Shown here: piece after piece, positions 46,676 through 59,520 of the stretch | Numbering within the stretch: the first letter of the stretch is position 1 | Layout: every line of letters starts with the position of its first letter | Source of the DNA: Perilla frutescens | Taxonomy: Eukaryota > Streptophyta > Magnoliopsida > Lamiales > Lamiaceae | DNA: 64,000 bases | Direction of reading: 5' to 3' | NCBI GenBank assembly: GCA_026008535.1 | Contig: BRKX01000007.1 | Span: 51,821,001-51,885,000 of the forward strand | Program-made: the position numbers and the translations under genes | Notes under the pieces: model-generated | The model's input: the letters and a program-made list of their open reading frames with translations, nothing else | Database searches by the model: none | Told to the model about the DNA's origin: nothing

Positions 46676-49600
46676 AACACTTATACTCACCGGGTAAATC
46701 AATGCGATATGCATTTTCATTGACTCAACTCAGCACGGTGAACGGTCCATCTCCTCTTAGCATCAATTTCAACTTTCTCAAGTTAGGAAACCGTCCAGGA
46801 CTCAGATGAATCCAAACGCGATCTCCAGGCTGGAAAATCACTTGCTTGCGCCGTTTGTTCTTCTGAACAACATTACATGCGCCAACGGCTTCAATACGTG
46901 CACGTACTTTCTCATGCATCTCCTTAACTTGTTCTACTTTCCTTGTACCTTTAACACTTGTTAGATGCCCAACAGGTAAAGGCAACATATCATTAGGCGT
47001 TAGTGGATTAAAACCATAAACAACTTCAAATGGAGACATATTGGTAGATGAATGCACAACGCGATTATAAGCAAATTCAGCATATGGCAAACAATCTTCC
47101 CATGATTTCAAGTTGTTTTTCACTAAAGAACGCAGCAAAGTACCTAAAGTGCGATTAACTACTTCAGTTTGTGGATGACATGCAGTAGAAAATAACAGTT
47201 TGGTACCTAACTTACCCCATAGTACACGCTAAAAATGTGCAAGAAACTTAGAATCCCTATCACTAACAATAGTTCTTGGTATTCCATGTAAACGCACAAC
47301 ATGTATAAAGAACAGATTGGCTATGTGTACTGCATCATCGGTTTTCCTACATGCAATGAAATGAGACATCTTGGAAAACCTATCAACTATAACAAAGATT
47401 GAATCTCGACCAGACCTAGACCGTGGTAATCCTAATATGAAATCCATAGATAAATCAATCCACGGGGAAGATGGGGCTGGTAGAGGAGTGTATAAACCAA
47501 ACGGGTGTGATGTAGATTTCGACCTTCTACAAGTTATACATCTACTGCACACATTCTCAACATCATGCTTCATACGCGGCCAATAAAAGTGTTCATGCAG
47601 CAAGTCTAATGTTTTTGACACACCAAAGTGACCCATTAAACCTCCCGTATGCGATTCAAGAACTAACAATTCGCGCATAGAAGACTTAGGAACACACAAA
47701 CAAGAACCCTTGAACAGAAACCCATCATGCACGAAAAATCCATCTCTAGCCTTAGCAAGTTTCGAACATGTTTCATATATAGGTGCAAAAAATAGATCTA
47801 ATGCATATAAGCCCTTAATATGATCAAATCCCAATAGCTTAGCATGCATTAAGTTCAAGAGAACGTACCTTCGTGAAAGTGTATCGGCTACCACATTTTC
47901 AGCGCCTTTCTTGTACTTGATGACGTACGGAAAGGACTCGATGAACTCTACCCAACGTGCATGCCATTTATTCAGATTTTGCTAGCCTTTCAAATGCTTC
48001 AAACTCTCGTGATCCGTGTGAATCACGAACTCCTTGGGCCATAAATAGTGCTGCCATGTTTCTAAAGCTCTCTTGAGTGCGTACAACTCCTTGTCATAGG
48101 TCGAATAACGAAGGGCTACATCGTGGAGCTTCTCACTAAAATAGGCGACTGGACGCCGTTCCTGCATCAAAACAGTACCAATCCCTTTGCCCGAGGCATC
48201 ACATTCAATCTCAAAAGTTTTATTAAAGTCCGGAAGAGCAAGAACAGGCGCATTACATAAACAAGACTTTAAAGTGTTAAACGCATGCTCTTGAAGAGGA
48301 CCCCATTCAAACTTTCGATCTTTCTTGCTTAACTCAGTAAGCGGTGCAGCTATGCTGGAAAAATCGCGCACAAAGTGACGATAAAAGCCAGCAAGGCCGT
48401 GGAAAGATCTAACATCACTCGCAGACTTAGGAGTGGGCCATTCCTCAATCACTTTGATTTTGGAACGGTCTACTTCTATACCACGTAAACTCACAATGAA
48501 GCCTAGAAAAATGACTTCATTCATGCAGAAAGAACACTTAGACAGATTACCATATAATTTCACCTCTCTAAGAAGCTCAAAAACGTGTCTAAGGTGCTGC
48601 ATATGTGTATGTGTCGTGTCACTGTAAATCAGAATGTTATCAAAATACACAACTACATACTTTCCAATCACATTACGTAAAACATGATTCATCAAGCGCA
48701 TAAAAGTGCTCGGTGCATTAGTGAGACCAAAAGGCATAACAAGCCACTCATATAAACCATGTTTTGTTTTAAATGCAGTTTTCCATTCATCACCTTCTTG
48801 CATTCGTACTTGAAAATAACCAGAACGCAAATCAATCTTAGAAAAGACACGCGAACCAGATAACTCATCAAGCATATCATCTAATCTAGGGATGGAAAAA
48901 TGATACTTTACCGTGATCTTGTTGATTGCACGCTAATCCATGCACATACGCCATTCGTTGTTCTTCTTTGGCACTAGAATCACTGGAACGGTGCACGGGC
49001 TCAAGCTCTCTCGAATTTGCTTCTTCTCCAACAGCTCTTTAACTTGCCTATCTATCTCCTTAGTCTCGTCGGGAGACGTCCTATAGGCTGGTCGGTTGGG
49101 AAGCACGGCTCCGGGGATGAAATCGACCTGGTGCTCGATTCCTCACACTGGTGGAAGTCCTCCGGGTAACTCCTCAGGAAAAACATCCTTGAACTCATCA
49201 AGTAAGGGCTGCACATCACTAGGCAAACAATCATTAGTAGCACTGCTCTTAAATGTGAGTAGAACAAGGGGCATACCTGCTTTAATGGCTTTCTGAACTC
49301 CTTTTGCTGAAATAAACAAGCTCTTCACATGAGGCTTGTTTGAACTTGACTCCGACTTCTTTTCCACAACTAGGGAGCTCGGATGAGGTGGTTTAGGAGG
49401 GTTAGGGGCGACGGCAAGTGCCTGCCCGGGGGCTGAGGTCTCGGCCGTGGCCTTCGGGGCCCGTTTTGCGGCTGCTTGCTTCGTCTTTTCCTCTTTGAAC
49501 CTCTCTTGCATGCGTTGCTGATCCGTAGCAATGTCTTTAGGTGATAATGGCCTTAGGGTGCTGATTCGGCCATCAATGTTGACGGTGTAAGTGTTCAGAG

Positions 49601-49725
49601 GTCCATCGTGGACAACACGTCGATCATACTGCTAAGGTCTGCCTAGCAACAAGTGTGCCGCATCCATAGGGATAACGTCGCACAAAATAGTGTCAGAAAA
49701 CTTATGGATTGAGAATGAGACACTT
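46676..49725 (-). pseudogene. Element C pol (integrase, RNase H, RT, protease)
   Basis: On the minus strand: protease remnant, reverse transcriptase with CAPSTFMRLMNHVL-type block and VVYFDNILIYS (the second D of YFDD is N here, about 48650), RNase H with TDHESLKHLKG (about 48005), integrase with HTGGLMGHFGVSKT and CSRC (about 47650-47530) and SDRDSKF (about 47250). There are stops near 47981, 47228 and 46725, and a 12-bp deletion at about 47170 where D still reads TDGK. Closely related to B and D. Confidence 0.9.
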
Positions 49726-50610
49726 ACCTAGTGAACCACGCGTATCTCGCCTCTTTCTGTAAGCCACTGCAATCTGTATGGTTTTGCATGTTGTTGAACA
49801 GGTAGACCAAGCTTTTCAACTGCGTACTGACTAATGGCATTGATCACACTGCCACTATCAATTATCATGGAACACGTGTGACCTTGAATCACTGCACGGG
49901 TGTAGAAGATGTTCTCTCGTTGGTGTTCTTGTTCCTCTTCTCGAATGATGCTCAAACTCTGGATTGTGACCAAACTAAGCTGAACTTCCGGATCGACTGG
50001 GTTAGGGGCTGCATCATTCTCGATCTCTTCTTCAATGGTGGCATCGCCCACGGGCTCTGTTTCATCCTCACTGGCTGATTCGACTTCATTCGATTCTGTT
50101 AAGTATAGAATTCGCCGGTTTGGACATTGAGCTTGGAAATGGCCCCAACCTTGACACTTATGACATTGGATGTCATGAGCACGATTAGGGGCTGCATTAG
50201 GGGCTGTAACACCTTGATTTAGCCGAGTAGGGGTCGGCCTTGACTGGTTGAGCGGCGTAGACTCGGGTCTACGGCTTGTCTGCGGTGTAGAATGGTCGAA
50301 ACGCCGTTCGGGTGGTCCAGATGGACCTCTGGGACGTGTAGAATTAGTAGAAGGAGTAGGAAGTGATGTGGAAGGTGTACCGTTACTCCAAGTAGTGCGT
50401 GTAGGGGCTGCACTATGATGGGATCGACGGCGGCCCTCTCTTAGCTGCCTTTCCACAATCGTTGCGTACTGCACCATTCTTTCTATACTGGTGAAGTCTC
50501 TGAGCTCGACTTCACACACAATATCAGGATTCATACCTTCAATGTACCGAATGATGGTAGCATTTAGGGTCTCCTGCTTTCCAACTCTATTTAAGAACGT
50601 CTCCAACTCC
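49726..50610 (-). pseudogene. Element C gag 3' part, fused in frame to pol
   Basis: The open frame 50606-49728 runs from METFLNRVGKQ through the zinc knuckle CHKCQGWGHFQAQC (about 50165) into the protease motif IIDSGSV, showing that gag and pol are one ORF in this family. The N-terminal ~270 codons of gag are deleted: the frame joins leader sequence at about 50611. Confidence 0.88.
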
Positions 50611-51318
50611 TTGATTAGCTCCTCTGGGGGTGGGTAGATCGAAAACTTCAGCAGTTTTTCTTGATTAGCTCCTCTGGGTCTTCTTCAAGCTCCAACGGAT
50701 AAAATCAAGCCGGAAGGTTTCTAAGAGTAGAAGTAGGCGTGTGGAATGAGTATTCAATGGGTTGGTGTATGTAGACCACGGGTGTATGGGTGTGTGGGTG
50801 TATGGACTATGTGGTGTATAAGGTGAACCGGGTGAAAGGACGTAAAGGGTGAAAATTTCGAATCCTACAAGGTGTATGGATCGAAATTGGAGTGGATTAG
50901 GATGAAAGATATTGCTTAGATATGGATGAGGATGGAAAGATCTTGAATAGATGTAGATTAGGATGAAATCTATCTAAACAAGGTAAGAAATCTAATGGAT
51001 AAGGGAATAAGGATTTTGTGTGTGTGAACACAATCTAAAAATCCCTAAAAAGATGGAAACAAATCTAAAAACAAGGAATTGAGATCAAAAACACAATAAA
51101 TAAACTGAAATTTTCATTTTTTTTTTACGATTTTTTTTTTACTGTAGGGATTTCGATCCCTTTGCTCTTTTACTTTTTTTTTTCAATGAATAACAATATT
51201 ACAACTTGACAAATAAACGAAAATTAAAAGACACGTGCATGACACGTAGGATAGAAAATCTGACACGTCGGATTGAACCACGACCAGCAGAGCTAACGTG
51301 GCTCTGATGCCAAATTTA
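50611..51318 (-). other. Element C leader and primer-binding site
   Basis: Homologous to the B leader. A short direct repeat, TTGATTAGCTCCTCTGGG, marks the deletion joint (50611-50628 and about 50661-50678). The primer site TGGCATCAGAGCCA (minus) is at 51299-51312. Confidence 0.75.
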
Positions 51319-52541
51319 TGATGTAACCCAGACAATGTATCTAAGACACGAGATTTATGCACGCGGAAGACTTCAAGAACGAACTACGTCAGCTAGAAAA
51401 TAATGGAATCAATCCGACTCAAAACAGGATAAAACTTACTAGAATTAAACGACACGAACTATGACTTGATGAACACACTTGATACGTCGAAGGGAGGCTG
51501 GAATCTGATGGTGAACGGCGGTGGAGTGTTGGTGATGGCGGCGGTGGTTTGGTAGAAGGATAGGACAGATCGGTGAACCCGTGTTGAATCAACCCAAACG
51601 CACTCGTCTAGCTTCTCCGGATAGCAATTCTCCCAAGTACTTGAACGCACCCTGAAGAATTTGAATAGGACTATTGATTTGCTAAAACAATAGAACTTTG
51701 AAGATAAAATTTCGATCAACCTTAGGATCTAGGAGGCAAGAGTGAAATACTTCTTGAATTCATGCAATTGTCTAACTTTTAATGTAACAAATGGATCCCC
51801 TATTTATAGATAACATAGGGCACGAAAATTAGACCTAATTAAGTGATAAAAATCAGTCCAAAACTAATCCTAATCAATCTAGGATAAAATCAAAAGATAC
51901 AAAAAATAAGATAACAAAAATCTATCTAAATCTAACTAGATAAGGATAAATCCCAAACTGATTTTGGGCCTTCAAAATTCTTGCCTATTGGACTCCTAAT
52001 TAACACAATATGGGCTGCAATTTATCATAATAATTCGTGGCCCATGTATGCATTAATCTTGCCACCTTTGCATGAAAAACAGCAACTTGTCGGATTCCCA
52101 TGCAAACGCGTATAACTCTTCATGCACACGTCCAAATGGCGTCATTCTTCTTCTGGCGTCTTCATGCTTCCTTCTTCATCATCAATGGATAGCATGGTGA
52201 TCAACCTTGAGCTTCCCTTGACTTCATCTTCATGCATTTCGAATTTGCGACGAATAGAAGCTTATAAATAAGCTTGCAACTTCTTAGCTCGCAAACGCGT
52301 CATTGGACCTTTAAACTGCAGCTCCGGATCATCTTCTTCTTTGCCTTGCACAACCTCATCATCAATGGATAGCATGGTGATCAATCTCGAGCTGTCCTTG
52401 ACTTCATCTTCATGCATTTCGAATTTGCGACGAATAGAAGATTGTAAATAAGCTTGCAACTTCTTAGCTCGCAAACGCGTCATTGGACCTTTAAACTGTA
52501 GCTCCGGATCATTTTCTTCATTGCCTTGCACGTCCTCATCA
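51319..52541 (-). repeat. Single LTR shared by elements C and D
   Basis: The left edge is followed on the minus strand by the C primer site, and the right edge is preceded by the D polypurine tract (GTAGGGGGGAA, 52542-52552). So this one LTR is both the 5' LTR of C and the 3' LTR of D. It is 1223 bp because 180 bp are duplicated near its start. Confidence 0.88.
52182..52541 (-). repeat. 180-bp tandem duplication in the C/D LTR
   Basis: 52182-52361 and 52362-52541 are near-identical. Each encodes, in the same frame, PELQFKGPMTRLRAKKLQAY, so the tail motif is present twice in one open frame (52531-52262). Confidence 0.92.
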
Positions 52542-55500
52542 TTCCCCCCTACTGAAAAGAATTCGTCCTCGAATTCAAGGGCTCATCATCTTCGAACTCA
52601 TCATCTACAGAAAAGAGAGATAAGTCAGCAACATTAAATGTAGATGAACACTTATACTCACCGGGTAAATCAATGCGATATGCATTGACATTGACTCGAC
52701 TCAACACGGTGAACGTTCCATCTCCTCGGGGCATCAGTTTCGATTTTCTCAAGTTAGAAAACCGTCCAGGACTCAGATGGATCCAAACACGATCTCCAGG
52801 CTGGAAAATCATCGGCTTGCGCCGTTTATTCTTTTGGACGGCATTACATATGCCAACTGACTCAATGCGTGCACCCACCCTCTCATGCATCTCCTTAACT
52901 TGTTCCGTTTTTCTTGTACCTTTAACACTTGTTAGATGCTTAACAGGTAAAGGCAACAGATCATTAGGCATTAGCAGATTAAAACCATAAACAACTTCAA
53001 ACAGAGACATATTGGTAGATGAATGCACAACGTGATTATAAGCAAATTCAGCATATGGCAAACAATCTTCCCATGATTTCAAGTTGTTTTTCACTAAAGA
53101 ACACAACAAAGTACCTAAAGTGCGATTAACTACTTCAGTTTTTCCATCAGTTTGTGGATGACATGCAGTAGAAAATAACAGTTTGGTACCTAACTTACCC
53201 CATAGTACACGCCAAAAATGTGCAAGAAACTTAGAATCCCTATCACTAATAATAGTTCTAGGTATTCCATGTAAACGCACAACATGTATAAAGAACAGAT
53301 TGACAATGTGTACAGCATCATCGATTTCCTACATGCAATGAAATGAGATATCTTGGAAAACCTATCAACTACTACAAATATAGAATCTCGACCAGACCTA
53401 GACCGTGGTAATCATAATATGAAATCCATAGATAAATCAATCCACGGGGAAGACGAGGCTGGTAGAGGAGTGTATAAACCAAAAGGATGTGAAATAGATT
53501 TCGACTTCTTGCATGTAATACATCTACTACACACATTCGCAACATCATGCTTCATACGTGGCTAAAAGAAATGCTCATGCAGCAAGTTTAACGTTTTAGA
53601 CATACCAAAGTGACCCATTAAACCTCCCGCATGCGATTTAAGAACTAATAACTCACGCATAGAAGACTTAGGAATACACAACTGCGAACCCTTGAACAAG
53701 AACCCCTCATGCATGAAATATCCATCAAAAGCACGAGATTTTGAGCAACAATCAGCATATATGGGTGCGAAAAATTCATCACATGTATATAACTCCTTAA
53801 TTGCATCAAATCCCAACATCTTAGCATGCATAAGGTTTAAGAGAACGTACCTTCTCGACAATGCATTAGCTACCACGTTTTCAGCACCCTTTTTGTACTT
53901 GATGACGTATGGAAAGGACTCGATAAACTCTACCCATCGTACATGTCGCTTGTTCAGATTTTGTTGGCCTTTCAAATGCTTCAAACGCTCGTGATCCGTG
54001 TGAATCACGAACTCCTTAGGCCACAAATAGTGCTGCCACGTTTCTAAAGCTATCTTAAGTGCGTACAACTCCTTGTCATAGGTGGAATAACAAAGGGCTG
54101 CATCATGGAGCTTCTCACTGAAATAGGCGACTGGACGCCGTTTCTGTATCAAAACAGCACCAATCCCTTTGCCCGAGGCATCACATTCAATCTCAAAAGT
54201 TTTATTAAAGTCCAGAAGAGCAAGAACAGGCACATTATATAAACAAGACTTTAAAGTGTTAAACGTATGCTCTTGAACAGGACCTCATTCAAACTTTCGA
54301 TCTTTCTTTGCTTAACTCAGTAAGAAGCGCGGCTATGCTGGAGAAATCACGCACAAAGCGACGATAAAAGCCAGCAAGGCCGTGGAAAGACCTCACATCA
54401 CTTGCAGACTTTGGAATGGGCCATTCCTCAATCGCTTTGATTTTGGAACGGTCTATTTCTATACCACGTAAACTCACAATGAAGCCTAGAAAAGAGAATT
54501 CATTCATGCAGAAGGAACACTTAGACAGATTACCGTATAATTTTAACTCCCTAAGTAACTCAAAAACGTGTATAAGGTGTTGCATATGTGTATGTGTCGT
54601 GTCACTGTAAATCAAAATGTCATCAAAATACATAACTACATATTTTCCAATCACTTCACGTAAACATGATTCATCAAATGCATAAATGTGATTGGTACAT
54701 TAGTGAGACCAAAAGGCATAACAAGCCATTCATACAAATCATGTTTTGTTTTAAATGCAGTTTTCCATTCATCACCTTCTTGCATACGTACTTGAAAATA
54801 ACCAGAACACAAATTAATTTTAGAAAAGACACGCAAACCAGATAACTCATCAAGCATATCATCTAATCTAGGGATGGGAAAATGATACTTTACCGTGATT
54901 TTGTTGATTGCACGGCAACTCATGCACATACGCCATTCGTTGTTCTTCTTTGGCACTAGAATCACTGGAACGGCGCACGGGCTCAAGCTTTCTCGAATTT
55001 TCTTCTTCTCCAACAGCTCTTTGACTTGTCTATCTATCTCTTTAGTCTCGTCAGGGGGCGTCCTATAGGCTGGTTGGTTGGGAAGCATGGCTCCGGGGAT
55101 GAAGTCGATCTGATGCTCGATTCCTCGCACTGGTGGAAGTCCTCCGGGTATCTCCTCAGGGAAAACGTCCTTGAACTCGTCAAGTAAGGGCTGCACATCA
55201 CTAGGTAAACAATCATTAGTAGCACTGCTCTTAAATGTGAGTAGGACAAGGGGCATACCTACTTTAACGGCTTTCTGAACTCCTTTCACTGAAATAAACA
55301 AGCTCTTCATGTGAGGCTTGTTTGAACTCGATTCTTTTTTCTTTTCCACAGCTAAGGGCTCTGAATAAGATTGCTTAGAAGGGATAGGGGTGGTGACTAG
55401 GGGCTGTCCAGGGGTTGTGGTTTTGGCCGTGGCCTTCAGGGCCCGTTTTGCGGCTGCTTGCTTCGCCTTTTCCTCTTTGAACCTCTCTTGCATGCGTTGC

Positions 55501-56036
55501 TGATCCAAAGCAACGTCTTTAGGTGATAATGGCCTTAGGGTGCTGATTCGGCCATCTATGTCGACAGTGTAAGTGTTCAAACGTCCGTTGTGGACAACAC
55601 GTCGATCAAACTGCCAAGGTCTTCCTAACAACAACTGTGCCGCATCCATAGGGATAACGTCGCAAAAAACAGTGTCAGAAAACTTATGGATTGAGAATGA
55701 GACACTTACCTGGTGAACCACGCGTATCTCGCCTCTATCTGTAAGCCACTGCAATCTGTAAGGCTTTGCATGTTGTTGAACGGGTAGACCAAGCTTTTCA
55801 ACTGCGTATTGACTAATGGCATTAATCACACTGCCATTGTCAATAATCATAGAACACGTGTGACCTTGTATCACTACATGGGTGTAGAAGATGTTCTCCC
55901 GTTGGTGCTCTTGTTCCTCTTCTCGAATGATGCTCAAACTCCGGATTGTGACCAAACTGACTTGTTGAGCCTCCGGATCGACTTGATCATGGGCTGCATC
56001 ATTCTCGACTTCTTTATCATGTGTGGCATCGTCCAT
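52542..56036 (-). pseudogene. Element D pol
   Basis: Protease with IIDNGSV (the usual Ser/Thr site DSG is changed to DNG, about 55845), reverse transcriptase with CAVPVILVPKK and VVMYFDDILIYS (about 54620), RNase H with ECDASG and TDHERLKHLKG, then integrase with HAGGLMGHFGMSKT (about 53620), SDRDSKF (about 53245) and QPGDRVWIHLSPGRF (about 52780). Frames break near 54655, 54295 and 53560. The last codons TNSFQ are followed by TAG inside the polypurine tract. It retains Arg where B and C have a stop near the C-terminus. Confidence 0.9.
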
Positions 56037-57535
56037 TGGCTCTGTTTTATCCTCACTGGCTGATTCGACTTCATTTGTTTCGGTTAAGTACAGAACTCGC
56101 CGGTTTGGACATTGAGCTTGAAAGTGGCCCCAACCTTGACATTTGTGACACTAAATGTCACGAGCTTGATTAGGGGCTGCATTGGGTGGCATCACACCTT
56201 GGGTTGGCTGAGTAGGGTTCGGCCGAGGCTGAGTGGGTGGCGTAGACTCGGGTCTACGGCTGAACTGCGATGTAGAACGGTCGAAACGCCATTCGGGTGG
56301 TTCGGATCGACCTCTTGATCGTGTAGCATCAGTAGAAGGGGTGGAAAGTGATGTGGAAGGTGTATCTTTACTCCATGAAGGGCGTGTAGGGGCTGAATTG
56401 AAGTGGGATCGACGACGACCCTCTCTTAGCTGCCTTTCCACAATCGATGCGTACTGCACCATTCTTTCTACATTGGTGAAGTCTCTGAGCTCGACTTCAC
56501 ATGCAATGTCAGGATTCATACCTTCAATATACCGAATGATGGTAGCATTTAAGGTCTTCTGCTTTCCAACGCTGTTTAGAAGCGTCTCCAGCTCCTTGTG
56601 GTACTCTTCAATCATTCTAGTACCTTGCTTGACACGATTGAGCTTCTTTTCAAGCTCTCTTTCATAGTGCATTGGGATGAAACGACCGCACATGAATCAT
56701 TTCATTTCTTCCCAATTGTCGATTGATGGATTGTGATTTCTGCGTCTTCTTTCTTGTTGCATTTTCCACCATGAAGCTGCGTAGCCTCTAAACTCTAAGC
56801 ATGCGAGTTGCACCTTCTTGTTCTCTGAAAAGTTGTAGCATGCAAAGATCTTCTCTACCTTACGTTTCCAATCTAAGTAAACATCGGGATCGTGAAGGCC
56901 TTCAAACTCAGGTATGCTCGTCTTGATGTTGTTGAGCCTACTATCATCATTATCATGATAGTTCACATGCCTATGGGGACCTCGGGGTCGGCCATGGCGT
57001 TCTCTTCGCCCTTGTGGTACGTAATCATCTTCATAACCACTGGTTGTGTAGGAATCGTATCCGTAATCAAAGTCTTCTTCAAAGGTGGGCTCACAGAGCG
57101 GCCTTTGAACATTTTGTTGTACAGGCGGCGGCCTGTTGACATTCCTCTGCTGCTGGCGTCAGCCATGTACTTCATTCTGGGGATCGGGACGCCTCTCTGT
57201 GTTGTCTTGAGGCTCGGATTGCCTCTCGGCATTAGTTTGAGGATCAGATTATCTCATCTCTTCGTCTTGAGGCTCGAGTGGCCTCTTCTCAGGATCTCCT
57301 TAGACCGTTTGGGATGGGGTCGACTGGGATCTTAGTTTTGCAAGCTCCTCTTACAATTCAGCTACTTGGTTACCAAGTTCATCTTTTAGTAGACGAGTCT
57401 GTCGCTCAAAGTGCTTAGCTAGGGCTTCATATTGGTACTTGGCATCCCACTGTGGTTTGGACGAGTAGGACTGCTCGCCTGGGGTGTTGGGCTATCTCGG
57501 CTCCTTAAAGGGTGGAGTAGACGCCTCTTTGTTAT
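56037..57535 (-). pseudogene. Element D gag
   Basis: The central capsid part is present, unlike in B and C: LNNIKTSIPEFEGLHDPDVY (about 56940), ASWW, then the IEEYHKELE and IEGMNPDIA blocks and a zinc-knuckle remnant near 56125. The N-terminal part reaches YQYEALAKHFERQ (about 57420) and stops at 57535, a few codons from the expected ATG, where plus-strand integrase sequence begins. Frames are broken near 56695 and 56960. Confidence 0.85.
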
Positions 57536-58288
57536 TTGTGAATGTTGTTAGATTGCATGGGATTCCTCGTACTATTGTTAGTGATAGGGATTCTAAATTT
57601 TTGGGACATTTTTGGCGCGTTCTTTGGGGAAAGCTAGGTACTAAGTTATTGTTTTCTACTACATGTCATCCACAAATCGATGGTCAAACTGAGGTTGTGA
57701 ATCGTACTTTAGGAACATTGCTTAGATCATTGGTTAAGAATAATGTGAAGTCATGGGAAGAATGTTTACCTTATGCTGAGTTTGCTTACAATCGTGTTAT
57801 TCATTCTTCTACTAACATGTCTCCATTTGAGGTTGTTTATGGTTTTAATCCGCTAACGCCTAATGATTTGATTCCTTTACCTGTTGAGCATCTAACAAGT
57901 GTTAAAGGATTGAAGAGAGCTGATCTTATCAAGGAGATGCATGAAAAAATTAGAGCCCGGATCGAGCACAAAGGCACCCAAACCGCCGCCGCCCGTAACA
58001 CACGTCGCAAACGTGTTGTATTTCAGCCCGGTGATCGTGTTTGGATTCATTTGAGCCCCAAACGGTTTCCTAATCTAAGGAAATTGAAGTTGTCACCAAG
58101 AGAAGATGGGTCATTTCACCGTCTTAAGCCGTGTCAATGACAATGCATATCGCATTGATCTACCTGGTGAGTATAAATAAATGTTCTTCAATGTTTAATG
58201 TTGCTGATTTATCTCCCTTTGATGCAGATGAATTCGATCAAGATGATGATCCAAATTCGAGGACGAATTCTTTTCAACAGGGGGGGAA
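57536..58288 (+). pseudogene. Element E1: integrase C-terminal half
   Basis: It begins abruptly at VNVVRLHGIPRTIVSDRDSK, followed by the TEVVNRTLGTLL region (catalytic E), EFAYNRVIHSSTNMSPFE and QPGDRVWIHLSPKRF. A frameshift near 58110 and a small insertion near 58180 follow. The tail DPNSRTNSFQQGGNDEA crosses the G7 polypurine tract in an open frame and continues into the LTR to the stop at 58503-58505, with GPITRSRAKKLQ. Confidence 0.9.
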
Positions 58289-59520
58289 TGATGAAGCCAT
58301 GCACAACAAAGATGATGAAGAACCGAAGTTGCAATTTAGAGGACCAATCACAAGATCAAGAGCTAAGAAGTTACAAGCTTACATGCAAGTGCTGATTCGA
58401 AGAAAGCTTGAGATTGGAGATGAAGTAGTCCAGAGAAGCAATTCCAAAATAGTTAATTTGTTAACTATTGAAGATCAAGAACACACCATGGAGAATTACA
58501 CTTGAAGAGTTGAAGATATGGAGTGCACGTGTGCATGAAGTTGCATGGAAGATGATTGACGTGCATGTGTGCAAGTTCGGCCCTATAGTTGTTTAATTGT
58601 GGGGTTGATTTTATCTAGACTATAGTATTTAATTTATTTAATTATAGACTATAGTAGATCAGATTTTATTTAATTAATTAGGTGTAATTTTCGGTTATAA
58701 TAGTCCAAGTCATAGGTTTGACTAGAATTTTAATTAAGGGAAGAAACTACCTTAAATAGAATTCTAGTTTAGGGAATTTTCTAGTCTAGTTGGATCACTT
58801 TTGGATCCACTAATTTTCGGTCCTTTTAAGCTTAATTTTCGGTCCCTTATAGTCTTATAAATAGGGGATCCTTGTTACATTGATACTTTAGACATTGTTG
58901 AATTAAATTGCTTTTGCATTCAATTTGTGTCTCAAATCTATTTGTCTTTTGAATACTTTTCACACGAAAATATTCATTCTTGGAGCTAGCAACTACAAGT
59001 CTTACTCAAGGGTATTGCTCAATTCACTTGAGGGATTGACCGGTATTCGCTATCGAGGAGCAACTTGGAGATTTCAACCTTGAAGACGTTCGAGATTCAA
59101 GGAGGCTATCGGGTTGTGAATCACCATAACAACATCACACGTCCAACACACCTTCAACGACATCCATCCACCATCGACGCCCATCCTCACGGCAGCCTCT
59201 ACTAGTCCGAGTTCTACATCCGTTCGTTATATCCGTAAGTCCGTTCAAACACTATCATATCCTACCTTCTCCAAGCCATTCTTCACCAAGCCTCACACAC
59301 GAATTCCTCCCTTATTTCAGCCCTCATATTCGTTCCTATTCAACCCTATAAGCCTTGGATTTGTGTTATTTAATTTGTGTCATAGTTCTAGGTATTTTAG
59401 TTGTCTAGATTAGCCGTATTCTGTGTCGGATTGTTCCCTTCAATAGTTGACGTGTTTCGATTCATAGAAGTCTTCCGCTACATCGTTATTATCATCCTAG
59501 TTCGTGTCTGGGTTGTATCA
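58289..59520 (+). repeat. LTR shared by E1 (3') and E2 (5')
   Basis: 1232 bp, TGATGAAGCC...GGTTGTATCA. E1 polypurine tract is on the left and the E2 primer site on the right. TATAAATA at 58856-58863. TGATGAAG as LTR start fits CRM-type elements. Confidence 0.9.
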
